This document shows, piece after piece, positions 1 through 7,187 of a stretch of 17,346 bases of DNA (position 1 is its first letter; every line of letters starts with the position of its first letter). Location of the stretch: contig CANRZC010000012.1 of NCBI GenBank assembly GCA_947644185.1, forward strand, positions 1 to 17,346, read 5' to 3'. The notes beneath the pieces were generated by a model, which made no database searches, had not been told where the DNA came from, and saw nothing but the letters and a program-made list of their open reading frames with translations. Source of the DNA: an uncultured Acetatifactor sp. GTDB taxonomy: Bacteria; Bacillota; Clostridia; Lachnospirales; Lachnospiraceae. A program made the position numbers and the translations under genes.

Positions 1-2
1 TA

Positions 3-20
3 TGCGCGCCGAAGCGCGCA
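3..20. other. Short perfect GC hairpin at the window edge
   Basis: A 7-bp perfect stem (TGCGCGC at 3-9 paired with GCGCGCA at 14-20) closes a CGAA tetraloop. It lies about 30 bases upstream of the first gene. No run of T follows on either side, so it is not a standard intrinsic terminator. It could be the end of an upstream transcript or a 5'-leader structure of the methyltransferase mRNA. Its role is not decidable because the window starts here. Confidence 0.4.
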
Positions 21-52
21 AAGGGGTATAATTACGGAAAGAGGAAAATAGG

Positions 53-751
53 ATGCAATCATCTGAAGAATACATGCAGAATTTAAAACAATGGCTTCAG
101 GATACAGCAGATTCCCAGCTGGAAGAAATGTCGGACTTTTTTGCGAAGCGGCTGGATGGTTATGAAGATCATATGTCATTTTGGAGAGAATCTTACCAGA
201 TATTTGCTGAAGCGTTACCTTCGGAATGCCAAAAGGTTTTAGACTTGGGATGTGGAACTGGGTTAGAATTGGATAAGATATGGCAGAAAAATCCCAACAT
301 TGAGGTAACAGGCGTAGATTTATGCGCAAATATGCTGTATAAATTACTTGAAAAACATCAGGACAAACCCCTTACCACAATCTGTCAGGATTATTTTCAA
401 TATGATTTTGGATATGGGAAATGGGATGCTGTCATTTCCTTTGAGAGCCTGCACCATTTCCTGCCAGAACGCAAAAAGGAATTATATAAGAAGATTTATT
501 GCAGCCTGAATGAGAGAGGTGTTTTCCTATTAGGAGACTATATTGCCTGCTGTGAGGAAGAAGAAAATCTACTGCGCAGTGTATATCTGAAAAAAAGAGA
601 GCAGTCTGCAATATCAAAGAATTGCTATGTACATTTTGATATTCCCTTAACTTTGGAGCATGAAAAAGATTTATTGCAGGATGCAGGATTTGTAATTGAA
701 AAAGTGTTGGGTGGCAATGCAACGATTTTGATAGCGCAAAAGCAAAGATAG
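53..751 (+). CDS. Class I SAM-dependent methyltransferase
   Basis: This 232-residue cytoplasmic protein has the Rossmann-type methyltransferase fold signature. Motif I, VLDLGCGTG, is at residues 62-70. The acidic end of strand beta-2 (VTGVDL, D89) would bind the ribose of S-adenosylmethionine. A motif IV-like DAVISFESLHHF is at 125-136, and a LLDAGF-like element (LLQDAGFVIEKV) lies near the end. The length is normal for the Methyltransf_25/12 group. The first 40 residues form an acidic helix that often caps these enzymes. The start ATG follows an AGAGGA-type ribosome binding site at about 40-46. The substrate cannot be told from the sequence; small molecules are usual for this group. The next gene is a decayed stretch, so there is no pathway context. 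The fold is confident; the specific reaction is unknown. Confidence 0.88.
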   Translation: MQSSEEYMQNLKQWLQDTADSQLEEMSDFFAKRLDGYEDHMSFWRESYQIFAEALPSECQKVLDLGCGTGLELDKIWQKNPNIEVTGVDLCANMLYKLLEKHQDKPLTTICQDYFQYDFGYGKWDAVISFESLHHFLPERKKELYKKIYCSLNERGVFLLGDYIACCEEEENLLRSVYLKKREQSAISKNCYVHFDIPLTLEHEKDLLQDAGFVIEKVLGGNATILIAQKQR

Positions 752-752
752 G

Positions 753-984
753 AACATTTGTATTGCTGCATTTGTTACGAACCCTGAAAGGGGGTATGGG
801 CACTGCGGATTTGAGGGGGAGGATGTGTGGTATATACCCAATGAAAAATAACAAGACCCAATGGCAGCTATGTGGATGCAGGGGCATGGATTAGCCATGG
901 GGAGAAACAGGAAATGGTAAATGTAAAATGGTTTTCTTTGATATGGATTCAATGCTTATTGATGAAAGGGAATGCTACTATTAG
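753..984 (+). pseudogene. Decayed gene remnant, coding-like pieces in three frames
   Basis: No intact gene fits between the methyltransferase and the acetyltransferase, yet three overlapping stretches look like protein. Frame one, 753-848, reads an open peptide ending in EDVWYIPNEK and then TAA at 849-851. Frame two, about 852-925, contains RPNGSYVDAGAWISHGEK. Frame three opens with ATG at 928 and encodes MVFFDMDSMLIDERECYY before TAG at 982-984. The last piece resembles the first strand of a HAD-type phosphatase (hydrophobic strand, DxDx, then L-I), but the usual G and T after the second Asp are replaced by S and M. The simplest reading is one ancestral reading frame broken by two frameshifts. 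The family is not certain, and part of this could be 5'-untranslated sequence of the acetyltransferase. Confidence 0.35.
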
Positions 985-1021
985 CATTACTTTAAAGCTT
1001 TTCACATGTTTGGAGGATGAA

Positions 1022-1495
1022 ATGATTCGATTATATGAACCGCGGTTAGAGGACCTTTGGTTCCGCAGAGAACTGTTGAGCGATGAAGCGACCATGTCCT
1101 ATAACCATGCCTGGGGAGGAACGATTCCGTTTCCTGAAAGCAGATGGCCGGGATGGTATAACGATTGGGTGATTCATTATGAGAATAAGCGCTTTTACTG
1201 TTATCTGATGAAATGTGAATCAGATGAATTCCTTGGAGAAATCGCTTACCATTTTGATAACGACAGGAAAATCTGGCTCGCGGATATCATCATTGATTCC
1301 AGGTATCGGGGCAGGGGATATGGAAAGCAGGGGCTAAGTTTATTGTGCAAAGCGGCTGCGGAGAATGGGATTGAGGTTCTCTATGACGACATAGCAATTG
1401 ACAATCCGGCGGTTCCTCTGTTTTTGGGAAATGGATTTAGAGAAGAGTACCGCACCGATGAAATCATTATGTTAAAAAAGATTTTGGGGGAGTAG
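1022..1495 (+). CDS. GNAT family N-acetyltransferase
   Basis: A 157-residue protein of normal GNAT length. The acetyl-CoA pyrophosphate-binding loop RYRGRGYG lies at residues 94-101, just after the strand WLADIIID, and a typical late motif, IAIDNPAVPLFLGNGF, follows at about 124-139 (motif B, N-x-x-A-x-x-x-F-x-x-x-G-F). The N-terminal half is rich in Trp and Tyr, which may shape the acceptor pocket. The reading frame is open further upstream to 872, but the ATG at 1022 is chosen because GGAGG at 1012-1016 lies 5 bases before it and the upstream 50 codons look like the broken remnant. The acceptor is unknown. The next gene begins 23 bases after the stop and may be co-transcribed. Confidence 0.85.
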   Translation: MIRLYEPRLEDLWFRRELLSDEATMSYNHAWGGTIPFPESRWPGWYNDWVIHYENKRFYCYLMKCESDEFLGEIAYHFDNDRKIWLADIIIDSRYRGRGYGKQGLSLLCKAAAENGIEVLYDDIAIDNPAVPLFLGNGFREEYRTDEIIMLKKILGE

Positions 1496-1518
1496 TTTCA
1501 GGGAAGGAGAGGCTGTCG

Positions 1519-2628
1519 GTGAACATTATGGATTATGGGCATAGCATTATGAAAAAAATCTTAGAACATCAGGTACCCTTTCCGGTAGATGCGGAATCGG
1601 ACAACTTCACCGCAGCGCTTGCGTCTGCATTGGTCATTGCCCGGGGATACACGGCGGAAACGCCATATTGGTGCGCACCGAACCGTCGCTATTGTATCCA
1701 TTGCAGCCCCTGTGGCGATAATCTGCTGGAACGCCACCAGCTATCCATTTATCACTGCCTTTTGACAGCTTCCACGCTGGCATTTGGCTTCGATTATCCC
1801 TGGGACGACACTGTGGAGCCCCACTCCCTGCCGGGGTTTCCCGGTGGCTGGCGCTGGGACGATGGATTTGTGGATGCGCTGGCGCGGTTTGCGGGATTTT
1901 CCTGGCTGCGCTTTAACAGTGCAAGCGGGCGGGAAGAGGTGCTTTTCGCAATGAAAAGCTCTTTGGATGCCGGCTTCCCGACGATGCTTCGGTTAGAGGA
2001 TGAAATGGCCTGGATTCTTGCGGTAGGGTGTGATGGGGATATGGTATACGGCCTGGACTCCCGGTTTCATGCTTTGCCCGGCAATTGGCATTCCCTGCTG
2101 CGCGATGCCATTGTCATCACTGGCAACACCACGCCCAGCATGACCTACAGGGAGTTCCTGGAGCGCATCGCCTCAGCCCTGTCCTATGAGGAGCACGGGG
2201 CGCTGGAAAGCGTGATTATGAACGCGCTGGACCATGTGACCACGGAAAACGCCATGGACATCGCTGCCATGATGTGTGGCATCAACGGCGTGCCGATAGA
2301 AGCCAGATGGCATGCGGCGGAATGCTTTAGCGGAGCCGAAAACATGCTATGTGATATTTACACAAATACGGAAATTCATAGTCGGCTGAGCGATATCATC
2401 TTTGCCCGGTACCTCAAGGACGGAAATGAGGAGACACATGGGCTTGGATGGAAGATATGGGGCGCGCTGGGCGTGGGTCCCGAGACCGGATACGCTATCA
2501 CCCAGCAGTCAGGGGCTCTGATTCTGCAAAAGGAGACCCAGGAAACGCTGAAACGCTTGTTTGCGAAAATGTTTGAGAACGACCGCGCTGTATGCGCCGA
2601 AATCCGGGCCTGTCTGGAACAATTATAA
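1519..2628 (+). CDS. Hypothetical protein with CxxCxxC cluster, possible C39-like fold
   Basis: I do not recognise this 369-residue protein with confidence. It starts with GTG at 1519, supported by GGGAAGGAGAGG at 1500-1511. There is no signal peptide or membrane segment, so it is probably cytoplasmic. Visible features are a cysteine cluster YCIHCSPCGD (C59, C62, C65) and a Trp/Asp-rich part, PGGWRWDDGFVDALARFAGF, at 108-127. A stretch AWILAVGCDGDMVYGLD at 164-180 resembles the His-Asp half of papain-like C39/BtrH-type domains, but Trp165 stands where the catalytic His would be expected. The C-terminal third (about 205-369) is helical with no known motif. It could be a non-enzymatic or redox/metal-binding relative of that fold. 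GC content is visibly higher than in the methyltransferase and acetyltransferase region upstream. Its nearness to the acetyltransferase suggests possible co-transcription. Confidence 0.75.
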   Translation: MNIMDYGHSIMKKILEHQVPFPVDAESDNFTAALASALVIARGYTAETPYWCAPNRRYCIHCSPCGDNLLERHQLSIYHCLLTASTLAFGFDYPWDDTVEPHSLPGFPGGWRWDDGFVDALARFAGFSWLRFNSASGREEVLFAMKSSLDAGFPTMLRLEDEMAWILAVGCDGDMVYGLDSRFHALPGNWHSLLRDAIVITGNTTPSMTYREFLERIASALSYEEHGALESVIMNALDHVTTENAMDIAAMMCGINGVPIEARWHAAECFSGAENMLCDIYTNTEIHSRLSDIIFARYLKDGNEETHGLGWKIWGALGVGPETGYAITQQSGALILQKETQETLKRLFAKMFENDRAVCAEIRACLEQL

Positions 2629-2675
2629 TGTGCAGTATGCGGAACGGTGTCCATGTTATGCCCAATACGTTGTAT

Positions 2676-2716
2676 TTTCCCTTGTTTTTGCCCTTATAAG
2701 TAGTTTACAAGGGAAA
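2676..2716. terminator. Inverted repeat between convergent genes, possible bidirectional terminator
   Basis: TTTCCCTTGT at 2676-2685 is perfectly complementary to ACAAGGGAAA at 2707-2716, giving a 10-bp stem around a 21-base loop that itself contains the palindrome CTTATAAG (2693-2700). GTTTTCT follows on the plus strand. It lies 48 bases after the stop of the 369-residue gene and faces the minus-strand membrane-protein gene, where a shared terminator is expected. The large loop and short T tract make it a weaker candidate than the one at 14416. Confidence 0.45.
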
Positions 2717-2731
2717 GTTTTCTGAAAGTAT

Positions 2732-2848
2732 TTAATTGTTGCCTGCCACTTTATCCAAGAGCGGATACAGGAACATCTCCATGGCGTTTTTGCTGGGGGA
2801 ATACACATAGTATTTTCTTAAAAAGCTTCCGACTGCCTGGACTGGAGG
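2732..2848 (-). pseudogene. Coding-like tail in frame after the amber stop of the small membrane protein
   Basis: Directly after the TAG at 2851-2849, the same minus-strand frame stays open for 38 codons and ends with TAA at 2734-2732. The peptide reads as plausible folded protein, for example FLRKYYVYSPSKNAMEMF followed by LYPLLDKVAGNN. It has no start codon near its beginning and no ribosome binding site of its own. The likely explanation is the surviving C-terminal end of a lost gene. Translational readthrough of the amber codon is a remote alternative. I do not recognise the family. Confidence 0.3.
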
Positions 2849-3052
2849 CTATCTGTCCTTATCCTGTATTACATGAATGATCCAACAAGTACAGACCACT
2901 ATTACCACAGCCAGCAGCAGGCCTGTATACTCCACGGCTTTGAGGGTCAAATCATTGCCAATGAAAGGGAAATAACCGAACATTGCCCCCACATACTGCA
3001 GCACAATGAACACGACAATAATGCAAATGGCATTTCTTATAATATCTTTCAT
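2849..3052 (-). CDS. Small two-helix membrane protein (67 aa)
   Basis: A short hydrophobic protein with two predicted membrane helices, at about residues 7-27 (AICIIVVFIVLQYVGAMFGY) and 41-61 (around GLLLAVVIVVCTCWII), joined by a short loop FPFIGNDLTLKAVEYT and ending in the charged tail QDKDR. The ATG at 3052 is chosen over upstream in-frame codons because AAAGGAGA lies about 7 bases before it in the minus-strand reading, and codons upstream of it do not look like protein. A promoter candidate lies 100 bases further upstream. It is transcribed alone, with the 369-residue gene converging on it. No family is recognised; phage-like holins and small stress-associated membrane proteins have this shape, but nothing here proves either. 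Confidence 0.65.
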   Translation of the reverse strand: MKDIIRNAICIIVVFIVLQYVGAMFGYFPFIGNDLTLKAVEYTGLLLAVVIVVCTCWIIHVIQDKDR

Positions 3053-3152
3053 AACCATTCTCCTTTCCAGGGTTTTGTTTTTATCTTTCCTGCCACCATG
3101 TCCTCTAGTCCCGGGCAGTAGCTCTAAAACCCAGCGGACAGGCCATACAGAT

Positions 3153-3181
3153 ATTTTACCATAAAAGACACAGAGAAACAA
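3153..3181 (-). promoter_or_regulatory. Promoter for the small membrane protein gene
   Basis: Read on the minus strand: a -35 element TTGTTT (3181-3176), a 17-base spacer and a -10 element TAAAAT (3158-3153), with TGG just before the -10. The expected transcript starts near 3146 and would carry a leader of about 95 bases before the ATG at 3052. The -10 match is good and the -35 match is moderate. Confidence 0.5.
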
Positions 3182-3252
3182 GAGCAAAAAAAGTAAATAG
3201 AATCACAATTTATCCTGTTGAACCGTCCAATTTCTGGTGATAAAATATGTAA

Positions 3253-3438
3253 AACTTAAAAGAACCAAAGAAATGGGGGAAAGCAAAAATAAGTAATACA
3301 GACAAGAGCAGACCAGGTGAAGATTCCGTATTTTGCGGTCTCCCTGCCGGATTTCTGGAGGAAGCTGTGAAAGTGGAGCCCTCTCATATGATGTGCAGAA
3401 TCTCTCAAAATAGGCTTTTGGAAAGCGCAGAAACCTGA
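3253..3438 (+). other. Non-genic stretch with a startless open frame
   Basis: The region between the two divergent promoters (3182-3460) holds no convincing gene. One plus-strand frame is open from 3253 to the TGA at 3436-3438 and its second half looks protein-like (SVFCGLPAGFLEEAVKVEPS, then HMMCRISQ), but it has no usable start codon or ribosome binding site. It may be another gene remnant or simply a chance open frame. The first 70 bases are A-rich and look like ordinary intergenic DNA. Confidence 0.25.
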
Positions 3439-3460
3439 TCAGACTTGTGTAACAATTTCA

Positions 3461-3489
3461 TTGACAATACAGTATCATTCCTCTAAAAT
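3461..3489 (+). promoter_or_regulatory. Strong sigma-A type promoter of the sugar operon
   Basis: TTGACA (3461-3466) matches the consensus -35 element exactly. After a 17-base spacer comes TAAAAT (3484-3489), one base from the consensus -10. Transcription would start near 3496, about 28 bases before the symporter ATG. The element TTGTGTAACAA just upstream (3445-3455) is a small inverted repeat that could be an operator, but it is not a clear catabolite-repression site. No regulator gene of the LacI or GntR type adjoins the operon. Confidence 0.7.
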
Positions 3490-3523
3490 GAAGCCTTAGA
3501 AGAGAGTAGGAGGGCCAAAGACC

Positions 3524-5023
3524 ATGGACAATGAGAAGCAAACGAAGAAAAACCTGATCTATTTCCCCCTGGGAACCGTAGGCCGAGATGCGGTGTACTG
3601 TCTGATCAACAGCTACCTGTTGACCTATGTGCTGTTTACCCATTCCCTGAACGGGGCGCAGATAGGGGCTGTGACAGGCATCATGATAGCAGCCCGGGTA
3701 TTTGATGCGCTAAACGACCCCATTATGGGCAGCATCATCGAGCGCACCCGGTCGAAATATGGGAAATTCAAGCCCTGGCTGCTGGCGGGAGGCCTTTCCA
3801 CCTCTGTGGTGATTTATCTGCTCTTCAACAGTAAACTCCAGGGCTGGAGCTTTGTGTGGTTCTTTGCCGCCATGTATTTTGCATTTAGCATTACCTATAC
3901 CATGAGCGATATATCCTACTGGGGGATGATTCCGGCTTTAGGGTCTGACGCCAATGCCAGAAACCAGTTCACCTCCAGGGCCACGCTTTTCGCCGGCATC
4001 GGCGGCACGCTGGCTGCCATACTGATTCCTATGTTTACCACAGGCTCCGGGGCTATCGGCGGCAGTACGGCAGTGGCCTACGGCTGGGTTGCACTGATTG
4101 TAGCCATTCTGGCTCCCCTGTTTATTCTATTTACGCTGTTTGGGGTGCAGGAGCACAGGGAGAGTGTGTCCCAAAAGAAGCAGGAGAAATTTTCCCTGCT
4201 GCAGGTATTTCGGACCATTGCCCGCAATGAGCAGCTGGTGTGGATTGCAGTGATTTTCCTGATTCAGCAGGTGGGGAACGGCCTTGTGATCGGAGGAATC
4301 GGATCTACTTATATTTACTTTACCTTTGGATACAATGGTGGACTCTATTCCCTGTTCACCACAGTGGGCATGGCGGCTACAGCCTTCCTTATGATCTTTT
4401 ACCCGGCGATTTCCAGACATATGCACCGGAAAAAGCTTATGGGAGTCATGGCTGTGATATCTGTGGCGGGATATGCCATGATGCTTTTGTCCCTGGCCAT
4501 TCCGGGGACAGGCATGGGGAGATTCTGGGTGCTGGTGCTGGGGTATATGCTCTCCAATTTCGGCCAGTATTGCTATTACCTGATTATGATGATCTCCATT
4601 ATGAATACAGTGGAATACAATGAATATAAATTCGGCACCAGAGACGAGGGCATTATTACCTCTCTGCGCCCTTTCATTACTAAAATGGGTTCTGCGCTGA
4701 TTGTGGCCATTACCTCTGCCACGTACCTGATTTTCGGCGTGACCAATTACACCAACCAGATATCTGATCTGGAGCAGCAGTGTGCCCAAGGGCTGATTTC
4801 CGAAGAGCAGAAGCTAAATCAGATCTCGCAGGTGATTTTTGGCGCCGGTGAGAATGCCCAGGCCGGGGTTTCGGCGGGACAGAGCATAGGACTGATGTTA
4901 GCAATAACTCTGCTGCCCTGTGGACTGATGCTGCTTTCTTACTTTTTATATAAGAAGAAATATAAGCTGGACGAAGAGGAGTATGACAGAATCTGCAGGG
5001 AGCTTGCTTCCCGTGAAAAATAA
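3524..5023 (+). CDS. GPH family sugar:cation symporter (MelB-like)
   Basis: A 499-residue integral membrane protein with about 12 hydrophobic helices, the normal size for the glycoside-pentoside-hexuronide:cation symporter family within the major facilitator superfamily. The family signature RVFDALNDPIMGSIIERTRS, followed by KYGKFKPWLLAGG, is at about residues 58-90. D61, N64 and D65 line up with the acidic/Asn positions that bind the coupling sodium or proton in MelB, so cation coupling is expected. It should import a glycoside in unmodified form. AGGAGGG at 3508-3514 lies 9 bases before the ATG. The gene is followed 39 bases later by an alpha-glucosidase, so the cargo is probably an alpha-glucoside such as an isomalto-oligosaccharide (inference). 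The stretch near residues 430-460 (QQCAQGLISEEQKLNQIS) is a cytoplasmic or extracellular loop typical of Firmicutes members. Confidence 0.9.
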   Translation: MDNEKQTKKNLIYFPLGTVGRDAVYCLINSYLLTYVLFTHSLNGAQIGAVTGIMIAARVFDALNDPIMGSIIERTRSKYGKFKPWLLAGGLSTSVVIYLLFNSKLQGWSFVWFFAAMYFAFSITYTMSDISYWGMIPALGSDANARNQFTSRATLFAGIGGTLAAILIPMFTTGSGAIGGSTAVAYGWVALIVAILAPLFILFTLFGVQEHRESVSQKKQEKFSLLQVFRTIARNEQLVWIAVIFLIQQVGNGLVIGGIGSTYIYFTFGYNGGLYSLFTTVGMAATAFLMIFYPAISRHMHRKKLMGVMAVISVAGYAMMLLSLAIPGTGMGRFWVLVLGYMLSNFGQYCYYLIMMISIMNTVEYNEYKFGTRDEGIITSLRPFITKMGSALIVAITSATYLIFGVTNYTNQISDLEQQCAQGLISEEQKLNQISQVIFGAGENAQAGVSAGQSIGLMLAITLLPCGLMLLSYFLYKKKYKLDEEEYDRICRELASREK

Positions 5024-5062
5024 CAGGCAAAACACAAAGGCCACAGGAAAGGAGGAAGAGAT

Positions 5063-6931
5063 ATGCAGAAGACAAAACCGGAATTAAACTATGACAGCAC
5101 CATCGGAGAACTATATCACAATCCTGTAGGACATGATGCGCTGGCCAAAGTGCTGCTACAGCTGGGACTGCCGGAATGGGTGATTACCAACAGGATGGTC
5201 TCTGGCCTAAAGCTGCGCACAGTGGCAAGGCTGGGCACAGATAGACGCTTTTTTGACGCGCTGCTGGAATTGGTGAACAGTGAAAAGGATGAGCCCCTGG
5301 CGGCAAAGGGAAAGATTACGCCCAAATGGTGGAAGGAGGCAGTTTTTTACCAGATATATCCCAGAAGCTTCTGCGACAGCAATGGAGACGGCATCGGGGA
5401 TCTCAAAGGTATTATCAGCAAGCTGGATTATCTGAAAAATTTAGGTGTGGATGCCCTGTGGCTGTCCCCTATCTATGATTCTCCCAATGACGACAATGGC
5501 TATGACATTCGAGATTACGACAAAATTATGGAAGAATTTGGCACCATGGAGGATTTTGAGCAGCTGCTGGCACAGACTCACCGACGAGGAATGCGATTGA
5601 TCATGGATCTGGTGGTAAACCACACCTCCGATGAGCATATCTGGTATCGCCAGGCCAGGCAGCCGGATTCCCCCTACCGAGAGTATTACTTTTTCCGAAA
5701 GGACGATGGCAGCCATACACCGCCCAACAACTGGACCTCCTTTTTCTCCGGGCCGGCCTGGAACTATGAGGCGGACACAGATAGCTGGGCACTGCATTTG
5801 TTTTCCAAAAAGCAAATGGATCTAAACTGGGACAATCCCAAAGTGCGGGAGGAAGTCATCGCCATGGTAAACCGCTGGTTGGACCGGGGTGTGGATGGCT
5901 TCCGCATGGATGTGATCAATTATATTTCCAAAAAGCAGGGGCTGCCCCAGGGGGATGAGACCATCGGCAATCTCATGGGATATCCAGGGATTGAACACTA
6001 TTATTATGGGCCAAAGCTCCATCAGTACCTGCGGGAAATAAGGGAGAAAGCCTTTGCACCCCACCATGCATTTTCTGTGGGAGAGACTCCGGGATTAGGC
6101 ATGAAAATGTGCCAGCTGGTAACCGGGGAGGAGCGTGGGGAACTGGATATGGTGTTCTCCTTTGACCACCTGGAGACACCTGGGCATGTACGGTTTGAAG
6201 ACTATGCCTATGACTTGAATTACTTTCGGGACTATATGATCGATTGGATGGAGCACTATGGCAGCAACTGCTGGATGTCTCTTTTCTACAATAACCATGA
6301 CAATCCCCGGATGATCAGCAAGATCACAAAGGACATCTCACAGCATACTGCTCTGTCAAAGCTTCTGGCCGTGATGCAGCTGACCCTGCGGGGGACGCCC
6401 TTTCTCTTCCAGGGGGATGAGATGGGACTGGCCAACTATGCCTTTACCTCCATGGATCAGATCACAGACGTGGAGGCAAAGGGGTATTATGGGGAGCACA
6501 TTGAGAAGGAGCCGGCGGATAAGGTCTTTGCCAGAATTTTGGCAGGCACCAGAGAGCATGCCAGGGTGCTGCTGCCCTGGAACAAAGAAATGCCCCCTTG
6601 GCAGGAAGGACTGCGCCAGGAGCCAAAGGAGGAGGTGCTTCAGGCCTATAGAAGACTGATTTGTCTGCGACATAAGGAGAAGGCCTTGGTCTATGGAGGC
6701 TTCAAGGTTCTGTCCAGAAGGAGAGACCGATTTGTGTACGCCAGAGGGCTGGGGAAGCGGGTCTATGTGGTGGACTGCAACCTGGGCAGCAAAACTTGCC
6801 AAGCGTTTCCGCTGAAAGGCAAATGGACCTTGGTATACGATACGGTTAAAAAAGGGCCAGGGGCAGGTGCCCGCAGGCGTTTGCTGCAGGGATATGAGGC
6901 GAGAATTTGGCGACGGGTGGAGGCAGATTAA
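5063..6931 (+). CDS. GH13 alpha-glucosidase, probable oligo-1,6-glucosidase, with N-terminal helical domain
   Basis: A 622-residue cytoplasmic glycoside hydrolase with no signal peptide. The GH13 barrel starts near residue 88 (KWWKEAVFYQIYPRSF). Catalytic regions: DLVVNHTS at 182-189; GFRMDVINYI with nucleophile D283; FSVGETPG with general acid/base E341; NNHDNPR with transition-state Asp D413. The residue after the nucleophile is Val (V284), which in this family goes with alpha-1,6 cleavage, whereas alpha-1,4 maltases usually carry Thr. The region V motif is QMDLNWDNP (251-259), close to the QPDLN of oligo-1,6-glucosidases. The NARTPMQW block of relatives appears here as HARVLLPW (499-506). 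Residues 1-75 are an extra helical unit not needed for the barrel. AAAGGAGG at 5048-5055 lies 7 bases before the ATG. It would hydrolyse sugars brought in by the preceding symporter. Confidence 0.9.
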   Translation: MQKTKPELNYDSTIGELYHNPVGHDALAKVLLQLGLPEWVITNRMVSGLKLRTVARLGTDRRFFDALLELVNSEKDEPLAAKGKITPKWWKEAVFYQIYPRSFCDSNGDGIGDLKGIISKLDYLKNLGVDALWLSPIYDSPNDDNGYDIRDYDKIMEEFGTMEDFEQLLAQTHRRGMRLIMDLVVNHTSDEHIWYRQARQPDSPYREYYFFRKDDGSHTPPNNWTSFFSGPAWNYEADTDSWALHLFSKKQMDLNWDNPKVREEVIAMVNRWLDRGVDGFRMDVINYISKKQGLPQGDETIGNLMGYPGIEHYYYGPKLHQYLREIREKAFAPHHAFSVGETPGLGMKMCQLVTGEERGELDMVFSFDHLETPGHVRFEDYAYDLNYFRDYMIDWMEHYGSNCWMSLFYNNHDNPRMISKITKDISQHTALSKLLAVMQLTLRGTPFLFQGDEMGLANYAFTSMDQITDVEAKGYYGEHIEKEPADKVFARILAGTREHARVLLPWNKEMPPWQEGLRQEPKEEVLQAYRRLICLRHKEKALVYGGFKVLSRRRDRFVYARGLGKRVYVVDCNLGSKTCQAFPLKGKWTLVYDTVKKGPGAGARRRLLQGYEARIWRRVEAD

Positions 6932-6953
6932 ATTTTGCCCCACAAAAAGGAGG

Positions 6954-6980
6954 ATGCCAGGAAACTTTGTTTCCTGGCAT
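6954..6980. terminator. Perfect 12-bp hairpin after the glucosidase gene
   Basis: ATGCCAGGAAAC (6954-6965) and GTTTCCTGGCAT (6969-6980) pair perfectly around a TTT loop, 22 bases after the stop codon of the glucosidase. The plus-strand side is followed by AATTATG rather than a T run; the minus-strand side leads into CCTCCTTTTT. On position it is probably the 3' end of the sugar operon, acting as a terminator or as an mRNA-protecting stem. The remaining bases to the next promoter (6981-7135) are A-rich and show nothing I can name. Confidence 0.6.
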
Positions 6981-7135
6981 AATTATGAAAAAGTTTTAGT
7001 AAACAGTAGCTGTGGCTGTTGATTATAGTATACACAAAAGAAATGACCAAACAATGATGAATTATAAAAGAATACTTGAATGAATTGTGAACAAAAAGAA
7101 AACAACAATCCTATGAAAATATGGGAAAACGAAAG

Positions 7136-7164
7136 TTGAGGATTTCACGCATTTCTGCTATACT
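7136..7164 (+). promoter_or_regulatory. Extended -10 promoter of the Rrf2-type regulator gene
   Basis: TTGAGG (7136-7141), a 17-base spacer, then TATACT (7159-7164), with the extended -10 bases TGC immediately before the -10. Transcription would start near 7171, about 17 bases before the GTG chosen as gene start. This argues against the TTG at 7167 as the start codon. An 18-base block across the -10 is similar to one at the next promoter (7649-7666). Confidence 0.65.
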
Positions 7165-7187
7165 GTTTGTCAGGAAGGGGGAGCGCT

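Noticed and set aside
872..1021. Upstream in-frame extension of the acetyltransferase by 50 codons
   Set aside because: The GGAGG site at 1012-1016 fits the ATG at 1022, the GNAT fold starts there, and the extra codons look like a broken remnant.
3053..3187. Longer form of the small membrane protein starting at 3187
   Set aside because: Its extra 45 codons span the promoter and leader and do not look like protein; the ATG at 3052 has the ribosome site.
3445..3470. Catabolite-repression (cre) site at the symporter promoter
   Set aside because: The central CG and the right half of the cre consensus do not match.
4127..4789. Minus-strand open frame inside the symporter gene
   Set aside because: Composition is His- and Gln-rich, with no motif, and it is opposite a well-supported transporter.
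6954..7019. Mini-ORF starting with the ATG in the hairpin after the glucosidase
   Set aside because: AAAGGAGG abuts the ATG with no spacing, and the first codons are the hairpin itself; the structure explains the bases better.
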